NCBI GenBank assembly: GCA_947579665.1
Contig: OX388341.1
Location: forward strand, 2,976,001-3,040,000
DNA: 64,000 bases
Source: Sympetrum striolatum
Taxonomy: Eukaryota; Arthropoda; Insecta; Odonata; Libellulidae
Reading direction: 5' to 3'
In this document: one piece after another, positions 1 to 12,224 of the stretch
Numbering within the stretch: position 1 is the first letter of the stretch
How the letters are laid out: the number at the start of each line of letters is the position of its first letter
Notes under the pieces: model-generated
Told to the model about the DNA's origin: nothing
What the model saw: only the letters and a program-made list of their open reading frames with translations
Databases searched by the model: none
Program-made: the position numbers and the translations under genes

Positions 1-1192
1 CGCCAGATCGATGATTTTGATGCAGTTAATGATATTAAAATGATCTTTCCAGAATTGGTGCAGAGTGAGTTTTGTGTTCTCTGAGATATCAACGTACTGA
101 CGATACAAATGCTTGGTGTACAGTTTCTTAGAATTGGAAATCACCTGCTGATCCATGGGCTGCAAGATAGGTGGTAGTATTCGGCGGCAGGTACAGGATC
201 TTGATGAAGCTGAACTCATCTAAAATTTCATCCTGAAGGTTCGGAGGGTGTCCTGGGGCATTGTCAAGCACGAGGAGGGACTTGAGAGGAAGGCCTTGTT
301 CAAGTAGGAATGTCTTCACAGTCGGGCCGAAGGCGGTGTTTACCCACTCGATGGTTAATTGCCTGGTGACCCATGCCTTCACATTAGCCCTCCACATCAC
401 TGGTAGCTTCTCCTTAATTATTTTGTGAGCCTTGAAGGCCCTCGGATTTTCCGAATGGTAGACCAGAAGAGGCTTGATTTTGCAGTCCCCACTGGCCTTA
501 GCGCAAAAAGCAAGCGTCAGCCTATCCTTCATTGGCTTATGACCTGGCAACTTCTTCTCCTCGGCGGTGATGAACGTCTCGGCATCTTCTTCCAAAACAG
601 GCCAGTCTCATCACAGTTAAAGACCTGCTGTGAGACGTAGCCCTGTGACGCGTAGAGTTCAGCCAAGTCTTTAACGAACGCTTCAGCCGCCGTGGTGTCC
701 GAACTGGCTGCCTCACCATGTCGTAGTACGCTGTGGATGCAAGTTCTCCGCTTTAATTTTTCAAAGCAGCCTCGACTGGCCTTAAAAAGTTCCACAGTAT
801 CCACAGGTTCTTCCGATGACGTTCCAGGAGACTTCTTGTAAAGATCGTCGTACAATAATCGTGCCCTCTCGCAGATGATGTCTGATGACAGTATCACCTG
901 CGAGTTCCTTCTCGTTCAACCAAATCAGAAGCAATTTTTCCATCTCCTCGTTCACAACTGTCCGCTTCTTCGACAGCCTTACGACATCCTTCGGTGACGA
1001 CAATGCCTTTATCTCCTTCTTTTTCTTCAAAATGGTGCATATCGTCGACGTACTCCGTTTGTATTGGCGCGCCAAGTCCGCAACACGCACTCCTTTTTCA
1101 TATTTTTCGATAATTTTCTTCTTAATATCGATCGTGATAAGCTTTTTCTTCTTATCACAACTCTTCTTTACACTACGATTTTTAGGTCCCAT
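1..1192 (-). pseudogene. Tigger-like DDE transposase relic, broken into three frames
   Basis: Family role: cut-and-paste transposase with an N-terminal CENP-B/pipsqueak DNA-binding region and a DDE catalytic core. The Met at 1192 opens MGPKNRSVKKS and a lysine-rich helix-turn-helix (KYEKGVRVADLARQYKRSTS). A frame change near 890 continues into the segment holding the first catalytic Asp (NCDETGLFWKKM). A second change near 590 leads to the part with the second Asp (LVLDNAPGHP) and LPPNTT. A third, near 150, is needed to reach PMDQQVIS with the third Asp. At least three frameshifts make it non-functional, yet the protein blocks are well kept, so inactivation is not ancient. It continues past position 1. 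Confidence 0.85.
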
Positions 1193-1626
1193 GGCTAATG
1201 TAGAAGTTACAGAATACAATGCAAAAAAGCACAAATATTCGCCAGAACATAATTCGGAAATGCTTTTCCTACGATTTCAAAACGCGAACTGAGTGAGCGA
1301 CGGCAGGGTGATCCAAGAAGAATTTCGATTTGGTCTTATCAGCATTGAGCTCCACATCCCACTTTGTTAAGGCTCGTTTACCAAAGTGACCAACGTAAGC
1401 AACTTATAAAAGAGATATTGTTTCGAGCTTACCATCGGGTCCTTGGTAGCCCTAGTAGCTCGTCCGCGAGCGACTAATTAGACAGCGCCAAAAAGCAGGA
1501 TACGATTATACCCGCACGCTCGTAGTAAACATTTCGCTCGTCTTAAGAGTCAATATTTTGGCCGAGTGCCAGCTCGTAGTATGGAACACTCGTACTAAGG
1601 AACACTCGTAGTAAGAGGCACTACTG
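1..1626 (-). mobile_element. Tigger/pogo-type DNA transposon, cut off by the left window edge
   Basis: The - strand begins at 1626 with CAGTAGTGCC next to a TA (1627-1628), the usual pogo/Tigger terminus and TA target site. About 430 bp of leader contains short repeats of the motif ACTACGAG, and a transposase relic follows from about 1192 down to the window edge. The other terminus lies left of the window. Tc1/mariner-superfamily membership rests on the CENP-B-type N terminus and the DDE motifs of the relic. Confidence 0.8.
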
Positions 1627-1628
1627 TA

Positions 1629-3829
1629 TATTAATACGTTCCAGCCGAAACTCCTTTTTGTTATCTGTTACTTTGGCTATGTTTATTTCATGCTTCTCAC
1701 AGGAAACCAACTTCTTGCGCTCCATTCGAGGGGCATATTCACTCTGTATCTAACAATTCTGTTGTTACCCCTGTATTAAAGTTATTAAAGACTTCACAGT
1801 CAGTTACTGTGTACAGTTTGTTTACGACTCGTAATATGTAACGTAATTCATTTTTTATTCCATGGGGACCTTTCAATGTCCACTTCCTTGTTGGATTCTT
1901 TTTAAAGTACGTATTTGTTCTGTGACTATTTGCGAATTCTATATTCCGGTTGGCGAATACCACTTTCACTATTTGACCGGAGATATCGTTGAATACTCAG
2001 AATTTGTTCATCATTCCCAGGCGCCGTAAAACCATAGATTGCGTTAAATAAAGTTCAGAAACGTAATACAGAGATATAAATTAATCGTTGATACTTACTA
2101 AAATGTCAATATTTACAATATCTCAGTCTCCGTAGGTGTTTGTTTCTCATTTCCAACTGTATTTTCGTAAATTTGTAAACTTTAGGGTGGCAGTATTATA
2201 TTATCCGATAAATGTCGCATACGAGATCCTCATATCAGTGCACAAATTTCCCGCACAGGGCAAATTTTATAAAAAAAATATTTTTCGGCCCACCCTACTG
2301 TACATCGCCTTCAACCTCCGTTAACGCCCCTCCGCCCCGATACTTATTTTCCTGTGAGTATGTGTCTCTAGGCGTGTGTCTGAAATTTCCAATTGGCTAA
2401 AAGAACATGAAACGCACTGCCGCGGTTCCTTTGTCGAAACTTTTCAGCACAAAATGGCGGTGCCGTTTATAAATCGCAGCGAACAAAGAGACTCAAACGT
2501 GTGTTTGACGTGCGCCGATGGGGGGCATACAAAAGGCTAATGGAAAGAAGAGTTTTATTGAATTTTTGTCGGGATTACTCGCATTAATGGGGTAAAGGAA
2601 GAAGAGGTCGTCTCCACAACGAATGAATTAATCGGTGAAGTCTATAGCACAGTTACCCACATAAAAATCGAACGGTCGTACAGTGGTGCATAAGATGCTT
2701 TGAAATTCTAGATTTCCCCATCATCCTCCATTAAATTTTGGCAATACCGGAAGGCCGAGCGCCATGATTATTATGGTCGTGAGGTCTCAAAGAATGCGAT
2801 ACCAGCGAATTGCTTGGAAGTTTTCGGTAAATAGTAAGGTATTTATATAACCCCAATATTTTGGAAAGGGCAGTGGCTGTAAGTTAAAAACAGTTACCTC
2901 TTTACTCGTTACGAGGAGACCCAACGTTTTCAACCTTGATATAATTTCCGGCTCCCTTGAATACTGACCACGCATTTATTAAATAATATTAATTGTCAAA
3001 TGGATTCCTTGGATGTCGTTGCTCAAGCAGTGTTTCCAAACAGTAGGAAGTAAATCCTGAAATATCATGTTTAAATTGCGCTTAATTCGTCAGCATTTGA
3101 AAAAGTTTAAAATGTTTATTTTGCAGGAACCCATCATTTTTAAAAAGTCGATCGTTGCAGTGGAAGACTATATCATATTTTAAAATGCATTAGAGTTGCG
3201 AATTGCCTGAACCGTATTTACATAATAAACTAATGTAGTAAAATATTTACGCTGCGATTATTTTAAGAAAAAATCGAGCAAGGCGAATCGATAACTCGAC
3301 GTTAATTTTTTCTCGCTTTTATGAGTAGCATATTGCTAAAAGTGATTCGACAGCAGAGGTTATTTTGCACGTGGTCTCCAACCGGGACCGCTTTCATCCA
3401 AGTCAAAGCGGAAGTGTCAATTCGATTGAAATATGTGCTCCAAATAAAGTCCGATGGATGATTATGTATGAGAAGTGATACGAAGGATAAAGTCATACAT
3501 ATATCTATTAGCAAAGGGCTCATGATTTAAACGAGTTAAATGAAATAAGCATCGGAAAAGGGAGAGAGTGTCGGAAGGGAGTTAAAGTGTTTTAGGGGAT
3601 TCATCCACATAAATGGGGTTCGGAGAAAAAAGGAAAAACATAGGCTTAGAAAATGGGACTGATTCTTATGGTTTAAATTAACTTAAATCATTAGACAAAA
3701 TGGGTTTGTATGAGAAAAGATTGAAGATGTATTGCGATGTTACCATCTTCGTTATTTATTGTGATGACAGGGCGGATAGATATTACGTCCGGCGTTATTC
3801 TTCTTTTCTAAAACTTATAGGAGCTTTAT
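1629..3829. other. No recognised gene
   Basis: AT-rich sequence with only short ORFs lacking recognisable domains. I see no RNA gene or clear element here. Confidence 0.5.
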
Positions 3830-5076
3830 GCCGGGTGGGCACCAAATGTGAAGCGAAGCTACGTTGAGCGAAGTTACGCAGAGCGGCTTTTACAATCAAA
3901 CCTATACTTTTGAATGCAGCTGCGGCCACCGGATACGAAGCGGAGTTGAGCTGTGACGTCACTCAGCGTCGCACGGCTCATCTTCCGAACGGTTGTGGTT
4001 CGTGCTGAAGCGAAGTCAGCTTCCCCTTCCACCACTCTCAACGCGATAGCAGTGGAGGGGGGAGCCTCTCGCTTCTTTCCTCGGCAGTGTTTAAATTGAT
4101 ATCAGTGTGTGAAGGATTCACTAGCGTGAAATGTGTGATTAATTCCCAAGTACAGCTTTCTTTCACAAACATTGATGTAATTATTGATTCCATTTCACAA
4201 AAAGTTGTCATTTTCAGTCAATCTATGATAATTGTGATCGGACCACCTAATTTAATTACTTTCAATGTGGTAACACTTCAATTTAGTCCCAGTTTAAGAT
4301 AGTCACTCGTCTTAGCGGAACGCAATCATTGTGAAAATGTCGTCCGTAAGGTTCACTGCACCCGAGAAAAAGTAATCGTAAATTGAATCATTGAACGCAA
4401 GTCAGTTTTTAAAATAACTGATAAAACTGATGCTGTGACATCGTTAGCAGGTCTCGGAAAAGAACACCGGCTGAAAAACGAAAGCTTTAAAACCAATAAC
4501 AGTAGGATATTCATATATGCACCATTAAAAAGAATAAAAATACGACGATTTGAAGAAGTTTAAAAAAATGGCTTGTGCTCCTCTCCGAGATATTTACCCA
4601 TCAGCAAAAGTTACATGTTGTGAGTGAAGAAAAATTTAATTACCATGCTTACATGAATAAAGTGATCAATTTTTGTTGAGCTCCTTATGGAATAAAATAT
4701 CTTTGTATTGATATTAAACTAAGAACTATTTATACTATCAGTTCCGCCATTACGAAATGAAAAGTGTACTCAAGTGTTGTACAAACGTTAGGAAAGTATT
4801 AGCGATATAGATGAATGTTTGTGCAATGGCTGAAGATATAATTTTAATTAAATTGTTCCAGCATAATTATTATAACAGAATCCGTCTCTTACGGAAATTC
4901 CGTGATTTAACCGTAATATCAGATAATTAAATTCTCAGACGGTAACTATAGGTTAGATATTACGCCATCTGGTTTGTTTACAACCGACCCTCGGAGACTA
5001 AACTTAGCTACGCTTCGCTCCGCATCACTTTGTCCTGCTCAGCTCAGCGCCGCTTCGCATTCGGTGGCCACCCAGC
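3830..5076. mobile_element. Non-autonomous TIR DNA transposon, about 1.25 kb
   Basis: The left end GCCGGGTGGGCACCAAATG matches the reverse complement of the right end, GCTGGGTGGCCACCGAATG. Both ends continue into CpG-rich sequence with repeated GAAGCG/GCTACG motifs, while the interior is AT-rich. No transposase is visible; the only ORF of note (4087-4302) has no known motif. I could not find a convincing target-site duplication, so exact ends and superfamily are unresolved. Confidence 0.6.
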
Positions 5077-6570
5077 CTAAGTAGAATCAATCTCACGGAG
5101 TGTCAATACATTCTATATAAATATTTATAGTAGACTTTATTTTCTTAAAATATGCATACATTTGTTTGGCAGACTACGTTTTTCAAAAATGTGAAAAATT
5201 AACATTTACGTTTTAAACGATACAGAATCAGGATCAATGCTGTGGTCCTTTTTAACGTGTAAAAATTCCATATCTGACCAAGCTTTTATTTGGACATATT
5301 TTCCTTTTACTATAGTGACCATTCTTCAAGACTATTAATAATTAATAAATATGAGTAAGTGTGGTAAGCTTAGAAACACATTAGGTAGCGGAAATTCATG
5401 CTGATGCTCCAGATTTTTAGTCTTAAAATTGTTTACGGAGAGATTCTTATGGAAGAGGGGATTCGCTAATGAAGAAGTCTCCGGACAAATGTATTGTCCA
5501 CAATCTGGAGCGACCAAGTGCTACCGAAATGGAATTCCTTCCCGATTGTTCCGTTTCTTTTGTTCCCGAGATATCTCATTACGAATATACACCACAATGC
5601 ATTCGTTCTATTTGAGGGAGGCCTCATTTCATACGTTCCTCGCTTTCAACTTAATTACTTTCGGAAAATGAATCATTTTCCCTCATTTATGGAAGCCCTG
5701 CTTCCGACTTTTCCTCAGCTAAGTTCCTCGGCGAAGTCGTTCTTTAAAACCAACATTTCCCGCTTCAATTAAGATACCGACCAAATTCAATTGGCGAGCA
5801 CAGCACAATGTATCGTACTTCTTCAAATCATTTCAAACGGCAGCACTCGGGCAATTATTCCTGCAGTTCTCCAGAAAACTAAGAACTTATCTATTCACAT
5901 CGCGCTAGTCCTGGAATTTTACTACAATTGAGAAGATCCCAAAGAATGAGTGAAGAAATATGGAGAGAAAAACTACTCCATTGAGGGAAGAATCCACGTA
6001 GAAGTGAGGTAAGATGTAGTTGGGATCCACCTCTCATTTATCTGGTAGTTTCTCTTTGAGCCCCATTCTTCATTAAATGTCAATTTGTATCCTATAAACC
6101 AATCTATTGCCTATAAATGGTCCAAGTAAAACTGGCTTACAGGCTGTAACATATTCTCCGATGCTTAAACTGCTCGATTCCTAATGATTTTATCATGGAA
6201 GAATGTTTCTGACGTCATTCAGAGGCAACGAATCTCCATCTTGTCCTTTCCCCGCAAACCGGTCGATCTTTTCGTTTAGCGCATCAGAACAATTTCAAAG
6301 ATTCATCTTTCTCCATTTATCGTGATAGAATTTAGTACGGGAAACTATTCTGCATGCACACAATTAATCTTGATTCCCAATACATTTGGACATATTTTAG
6401 CTTCCGGCGATCACTGCAAAAACTCACTTCACTGTTCAACCGAATAAAATACTTGTACCTATAGTGTATACAGCCAAGTTGTTTAATAGTCTGTGATAAT
6501 ACCTTGGACGAAAGGTTAGATGGAAGAGGAGACTTTTCAGTCTCAATCTCGCCTTTAATAAAGACCTCAA
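5077..6570. other. No recognised gene
   Basis: Short overlapping ORFs at 5335-5772 have no recognisable domain. No repeat structure noticed. Confidence 0.45.
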
Positions 6571-6635
<65 letters not shown>

Positions 6636-7180
6636 GATATTCTGTGGGTTTGTACGTTTGTTTATCTTCGATTTTAGTAGAAACCGTTTGCCAGATTCGC
6701 GTCAAAACTTTGCGTACGTCTTTTCTGGGACCAGGAAGGACGTACTGTCTCAATTTTATTCGATAATTTTGTTGGGTTTGAACTAAGATCGCTAAGATGG
6801 GTTTCCATAAAGAATAAATCTAATCTTCACTTTTCTCGGAAGCAGGCTATATTTCTTTTGAATAATTGAAATAGAAAAATGGTCGTGCAGAGTCGAGGCA
6901 AGAAGTAAAAGGGAATTAAACGATTAATCAAATTTTGATCGTGGAATATTTTTTCTGAATCGAAATTTCATTGATTTCAACAAAATACGAGTGAATTTTC
7001 CAAAATTGTTGAGGTTGTAAACAGCCAATCCTCCTGACGATCTATGCAATTGTTGAGCCGAGCTCATTAACTTTCCTGTATAGTAAAAATAGCTTGGGAT
7101 TTTAGACTATATTGTAAAGGCAACTTGAATTTAATCTACTTCTATATTCCCCGTTGAGAATCAACGGGCGCTTCAGCTAG
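6571..7180 (+). mobile_element. Non-autonomous Helitron-type element (610 bp)
   Basis: It starts with TC after an A (6570|6571) and ends in CTAG at 7180 followed by T. A hairpin (CCCGTTGA-GAA-TCAACGGG, about 7150-7169) sits about 10 bases upstream of CTAG. This is the canonical Helitron 3' end, and Helitrons insert between A and T. Near the 5' end is a long TA run, then a module starting AAAGCAGATATTCTGTGGG. No Rep/helicase ORF is present. The same module recurs in the elements at 7181-8315 and, inverted, 47222-48354. Confidence 0.8.
6573..6631. repeat. (TA)n microsatellite, about 29 units
   Basis: Uninterrupted TA dinucleotides just inside the 5' end of the Helitron. Sibling copies have only about 4-5 TA units at this place, so the tract expanded from the element's own terminus. 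Confidence 0.95.
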
Positions 7181-8315
7181 TCTATATATATAAAGCAGAA
7201 ATTCTGTGGGTTTGTTTGTTTGTCTTGGATTGGAGTCCACACCGTTTGCCTGATTTGTCTCAAACTTTGCATACGTGTCCTCTGATATCAGGAAGGAAGT
7301 ACTGTCACATATTTATTCAAGACTTTTGCTGGATTCGAACCAGGATCGCTCAGATAGATTTCCATAAGGAATACACGTAAGCTTCACTTTTATCGGTTGC
7401 AGGCTTTATTTATTTCGAAGAATTAAATGAGAAGGAATAGTCATACAGAGTCGATACAAACACCGAAAGAAAGAAAATTTAATGAAGATTCTTATTTTGG
7501 TCGTGGAATCTTATTTTCGATTAGAATTTGTGAGAATATTGGTAAAATATACTAAACTTTTGTGAAAATTCGAGGCTATAAACAACTCATCCCCCGGACG
7601 ACCGATCCCATTGTTGAATCCGAGCTCATGTTTTATCCCCGAAAAATACTCGTGGACTTTAGGCTGAGAAAGCTGATGATTGAAGAGGACGATATTTTAC
7701 ATAGATAACGAGAATTTTTTTGTAAGAAGGTAACCAGCAATTGAAGGTACGTAATTACAGTCAGGAGATTGTGTGTCTTCGATTTTAGTACAAACCGTTT
7801 TCAAGATTCGCGTCAAACTTTGCGTACGTCTTTTCTGGGACCAGGAAGGACGTACTGTCACAATTTCATTCGATAATTTTGCTGGGTTCGAACCAAGATC
7901 GCTCAGATGGGTTTCCATAAAGAATAAATCTAATCTTCACTTTAATTGGTAGCAGGCTATATTTCTTTTGAAGAATTTAAATAGAAAAATAGTCGTGCGG
8001 AGTCGAAACAAGAAGCACAAGAACGGAAATTAAATGAATATTCTAATTTTGATCGTGGAATATTGTTTCCGAATCGAAATTTCGAGAATTTTGATAAAAT
8101 GCGCGTGAATTATCCAAAATTGTTGATGTTGTAAACAGCCAATCCTCCTCACGATCAATGCGATTGTTGAGCCGAGCTCATGAATTTTCCTGTACAGTAA
8201 GAATAGCTCGGGATTTTAGACTATTCTAAAGGTAATTTACTCATTGCACGACCGGCAACTTGAATTTAATCTACTTCTATATTCCCCGTTGAGAATCAAC
8301 GGGCGCTTCAGCTAG
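7181..8315 (+). mobile_element. Non-autonomous Helitron-type element (1135 bp), abutting the previous one
   Basis: It begins TCTATATATATAAAGCAG immediately after the CTAG of the upstream copy, with no spacer. It ends with the hairpin CCCGTTGA/TCAACGGG and CTAG (8312-8315), then T. Inside are two diverged copies of one module: about 7181-7680 (CCTGATATCAGGAAGGA version) and about 7770-8315 (GGGACCAGGAAGGACG version). Each ends with a conserved block around GAGCCGAGCTCATG or GAATCCGAGCTCATG. ORFs through it (for example 7697-7918 -) are by-products of the repeat, not genes. Confidence 0.8.
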
Positions 8316-9411
8316 TAATAATAACAATTTCCAAAATTTTGCTATCTTGTAATTACAAGCACTTTGGAGTTTTAGCGGAAATAAACTTTTCCTCGAGGTA
8401 CACTTTCCGCAGGGCCTTTCTCTCCATCATCAAGTGTGCAAGAATTGCAAAAGATAATTCAGTCCAGAGTTATCTGTTTTGGTGCTGCACAAGACACTTT
8501 GTAGCCAAACTCAGCTTTAAGAAGTGTCAAATAACTAGCAATAAGATACATTCCGGGTAAAACGTCATTTACCATTTTATCTCAGCCGTTGTTTCCCGAT
8601 TTCCTAAATTTTCTCGGGAAGACGATCAGAATTCCCGAAACTAATTTTGTGAGTATTTTAACAAATTTAAAATCGCAAGACTCTTCGGTGTATTGAATCC
8701 AAATGGCAACATTGAAGGTGTAATGAAATCACGGAAACCGACGCACTGTGAAACGCAATCCAGCAAAAATAAATCTTCCTTCGACGCCTCTTCTCCAAAT
8801 TATTGCGTGGGTGTAAATGGAGGCAGAGGATTGTATTCAGAGTGGATGATGGCGCTCCTTTTCGGCGAAAATAAATAAATCTGACGCTGGGAGAGTAAAC
8901 AGAAGGACTGCGGATTTATTTTTCGAAATATTTCACCTTTAGACGGCGGATGTCTGCTGCTCTTTTCCGCCGCAAGGTGGCATGGCGAGCAGAGATTACG
9001 TTTAAACGGTAGTAGCTGAAGTTGATTCTCAAAAATAGATATTGGATGGGGTATATCTTTCTTATTTGCACGGAAGTGAATCGAAAACAATTTTGTTATC
9101 ATTAAACTTCTTATAAACTATAGCTGAAATCTAATATTGACGTCAAGAATATCAATCTTTATAAAATATCTCTTTTACGAAATTCGTCTAGTACTATTCA
9201 TTTAAATTATTTTTCAATGATGACGAACTAAGGATCATTTTCGCTGATTCAAACGCACTGAGCAAAACATAAGCAATATTTGTATTCCATTGCCATTAAA
9301 TGACTTAGGAAACATTGAGAAACCATCAGGATAAATTACAAATTTTTGACATTTTTTCATAAACATTAAAAATGTTGACTAAAACTCGCAGCCTCAGGAT
9401 CCGATCGAATT
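8316..9411. other. No recognised gene
   Basis: Small ORFs at 8339-8560 (+), 8693-8878 (+) and 8800-9102 (-) have no recognisable motifs. Nothing else supported. Confidence 0.45.
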
Positions 9412-9419
9412 GAAATTCT

Positions 9420-9872
9420 GGTTAATGGTAGATATCTGGGGGTTATACCATTACTTTTTTCAGGTAGAAATTTGGAGGGTCTCCTTCCTAATCCGGACCC
9501 TTAGCTCGCCTTCGCCGGTACTTAGCGCCCAGCCGCCACAGCAGGGGGGACCATAAAAACACTGACCGTGTGGAATACGATTTAAAAAGTTATTCAAATG
9601 AGTAACAATTTAATTTCTTCGTCGTCTTACTAGTCCAAAGAGATATACAATCGTCTTTTGATCGACGTTCTACGATGAAAATTAAGACTTTTCTTGATTT
9701 TGCTAGAAATGACCCGTTGACGCACGGCAACGTTGCCCCGGGGATGGGTTGGGTTGGGGGGAATGATTTCTAGCAAAAATCTAGGGATCTAGGGTCCGGA
9801 TTAGGACGGCGACCCTCCAAATTTCTACCTGAAAAAAGTAACTGTGAAACCCCAAGATAACTACCATTAACC
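9420..9872. mobile_element. MITE with long TIRs and 8-bp TSD (Merlin- or hAT-like)
   Basis: The termini GGTTAATGGTAG are inverted, and similarity extends about 85 bp inward on each side (TTTTTTCAGGTAGAAATTTG, then CCTAATCCGGACCCT). The element is flanked by the perfect 8-bp duplication GAAATTCT (9412-9419 and 9873-9880). The unique centre is GC-rich and non-coding. An 8-bp TSD with GG termini fits Merlin better than hAT, but the autonomous partner is not visible. It mobilises only in trans. Confidence 0.8.
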
Positions 9873-9880
9873 GAAATTCT

Positions 9881-10658
9881 TCATGAGTGGGAGCACCAAC
9901 CACAAATTTTAAGCACCGGCCGCAGACAGATTTCGGCGAAAGCGTTTTTTCGATCCGCACTAATGTAGAAATTCAGGGAAAGAATGAGATGTTTCTGAAC
10001 CCTAATTGTGACTCAATTTAGCATATGGAAATACGACATTCGTAATAACTAGTGGACCAAATTAATCAAAAGGATTGAACATCGAAAGCATGTAATCTAT
10101 ATGAGGCAATTCAACCAAACAAACCGGAAATACATGGCCACAATTATGGATGAAATGTATGATAATCGGTATATAATTCGGAAAGCATCATTAGAATAGA
10201 TTGGAATTCTCAGTAGGTTCATCATCATTCAGAGATATTTTCACTACTACTGATGCAATTATTCATTCAGGAAGAATTATGTATAAAAAATAAAGCTTTC
10301 ATAATCTAAATTTTTCTAATTTTCCCGTCTAAATTCCTGTTGTTAGGGCAAGTGGAAAATCAGGTAAAAATTTCTGGATAAAATTAATTCTTGAAGCGAT
10401 TTGTTCAGGCATCTATTTTCCTGATATTTCTCGGAGTATCACTAATGCAGTAAGGAGTTCACGATTGACTCACATTAAGTGACACCTGGTGGTTCTCCTT
10501 GGTTCACTATGTCCATGACGCACAGTCCGTGGGGGAAAACCATTGAGTTAGGACTAAAACGAGCGAATCGTATTTGCTCTTCCCTGAATCTCCAAAACAA
10601 GGCTGACGAGATTTGGCCGAATTTCAGGTTGTACAGATTATTAGTTAATGAATTAATA
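9881..10658. other. No recognised gene
   Basis: AT-rich, no domain-bearing ORF. An ORF at 10479-10754 overlaps the start of the neighbouring hAT element and has no recognisable motif. Confidence 0.4.
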
Positions 10659-11464
10659 CAGGGCCGGCTTTATGGGCAGGCGAATAAGGCGGTCGCATGG
10701 GGCCGCCAAATTATTACATTACAAGATTATTATTATCAATTGACTCTCAAATAACTCAAAAAAACATTAGACAGAAAGAATCATAATAATATAAGATAAT
10801 AATAAAAATCATAATAATATAAAACATTAAATAAGTCTATTTATGATCGGAAACCGTTTAATTTATTTAATTATACAAATGAAATTTAGGCAACGTCTCA
10901 TAACCCCCATTACGAATTTTTCTTACCACTCCTGTGACAGTGGAGAACGAAGCTTCTCAAAACTGAAACTGATTGAGACATATTTGCGATGGCGCGAGAT
11001 AGATTTCTTAATCTATCTGTGATTTCCACCGAAAACAGCATTACCCGTACCCTTAACTTTTCCGGACCTATTAACGATTTTGCTACCAAAAGGCTAGAAA
11101 AGTTAAATTTTAACACTTTATATTTCACTTTGTATTTGATATGATGTGATAATCATTAATCAATATTTCTTTTATCAGTATAATCTGTATTAAACTATAT
11201 TAATCAAAGAAATGAATAAATTGTTACTAAATTACAGTTGCCTTAAATATATACTGAATGCTGTGACAATTTTAATATTTTATAATTTAATAATTATTAT
11301 TTATTGATATTTCATTGTAAAACATTTCATAGTTTAATTATTTAGTTTATTATTCAATGTAATGAAGCCTGTTGTGATATTTTGTCAGGATTACACCATT
11401 ATTGAATTTGCAATATTGCAAACGGGAGGGCCGCCAAATGCGTTTTGCCGCCAATGCCGCCCTG
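10659..11464 (+). mobile_element. Decayed, internally deleted hAT transposon
   Basis: The left end CAGGGCCGGC and the reverse complement of the right end, CAGGGCGGCA, resemble hAT termini. Both are followed by GGCGAA/GGCGGC motifs common in this group. The interior contains a hAT C-terminal dimerisation-domain relic on the + strand. No matching 8-bp TSD remains, in keeping with its age. Confidence 0.65.
10926..11120 (+). pseudogene. hAT transposase C-terminal (dimerisation domain) fragment
   Basis: Translation gives ERSFSKLKLIETYLR in one frame. After a one-base shift near 10990 it gives RDRFLNLSVIS, then ENSITRTLNF and INDFA. These match the hATC pattern (RSFSxLKxIKTxLRxxMxxxRLxxLxxLxIE...DxFA). 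Only the end of the protein remains, with one frameshift, so it is non-functional. Confidence 0.65.
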
Positions 11465-11835
11465 AGATGACTCGATGGCGTGTTCTGTTCCGACAGAGGG
11501 AGATTTCTCGAGATTCTCTTTCGACAAATACGAGACAAACATCGTGTTTTCCCATCAAATTAGAATTTAATGCAACTCCCATTGGCTATTCAATTACTGT
11601 GTTCGAAACCAATTCCACGATAGCAGGTATATTTGGTTGCCGATGCAATGAGCTGCAACGCCTATCGTTTCTGCGGGAGAATTCATTCGTTCTTATGATT
11701 CTAACCAATCGCAGAAGAACAATTGAATGCGAAAGGCTTTCAAAGCGTTTTTGTTTCCTTTGCCTAATCCTTCATTGATGTATGTGCTGACTGATTTTAT
11801 CTTTATACACTTTCCAACCTGCAGTTGGAGTAGCT
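11465..11835. other. No recognised gene
   Basis: An ORF (11362-11778 +) crosses the right hAT end and has no recognisable domain. Confidence 0.4.
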
Positions 11836-12021
11836 TAGGGGAGAATGGGGGAATGCCGGTATGTTAAACGGTTTCATTTATAGCTATTATAAAAACGGTT
11901 AATTATTTGATTTAACATTTTTAGTGGTTAGTATATATATAAATACACAGTACATATTAATTGTATTATTTTTCCTACAAAAGAAATACTTAAAAAAAAA
12001 TGAAATGAAAACCCTTACACA

Positions 12022-12058
12022 TACCGGTATTACCCCACCCTGTGGGGTAATACCGGTA
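12022..12058. repeat. Perfect palindrome, 17-bp arms, 3-nt loop
   Basis: The left arm TACCGGTATTACCCCAC is the exact reverse complement of the right arm GTGGGGTAATACCGGTA, with loop CCT. It lies about 185 bp inside the left end of the pogo-like element and shares words with the repeats near the other end. Confidence 0.95.
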
Positions 12059-12224
12059 GGGGATTTCCCATGTATTTCTAATGGTAAAAGTTTACCCAAG
12101 ATTATATCATGAGATTTTTGAAAAAAACAATTTAAATAAGCTGGATATAAGATAGGAACTAAAACAAAAGTCATCAGTGTGAAAAACGTTTTCTTTAATA
12201 GGCCTAGGTGAAGAATTGAGGCTT

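Noticed and set aside
7697..7918. ORFs with METHLSDLGSNPAKLSN, also at 47619-47840
   Set aside because: The shared peptide comes from two copies of a non-coding Helitron module, on opposite strands, with no known domain.
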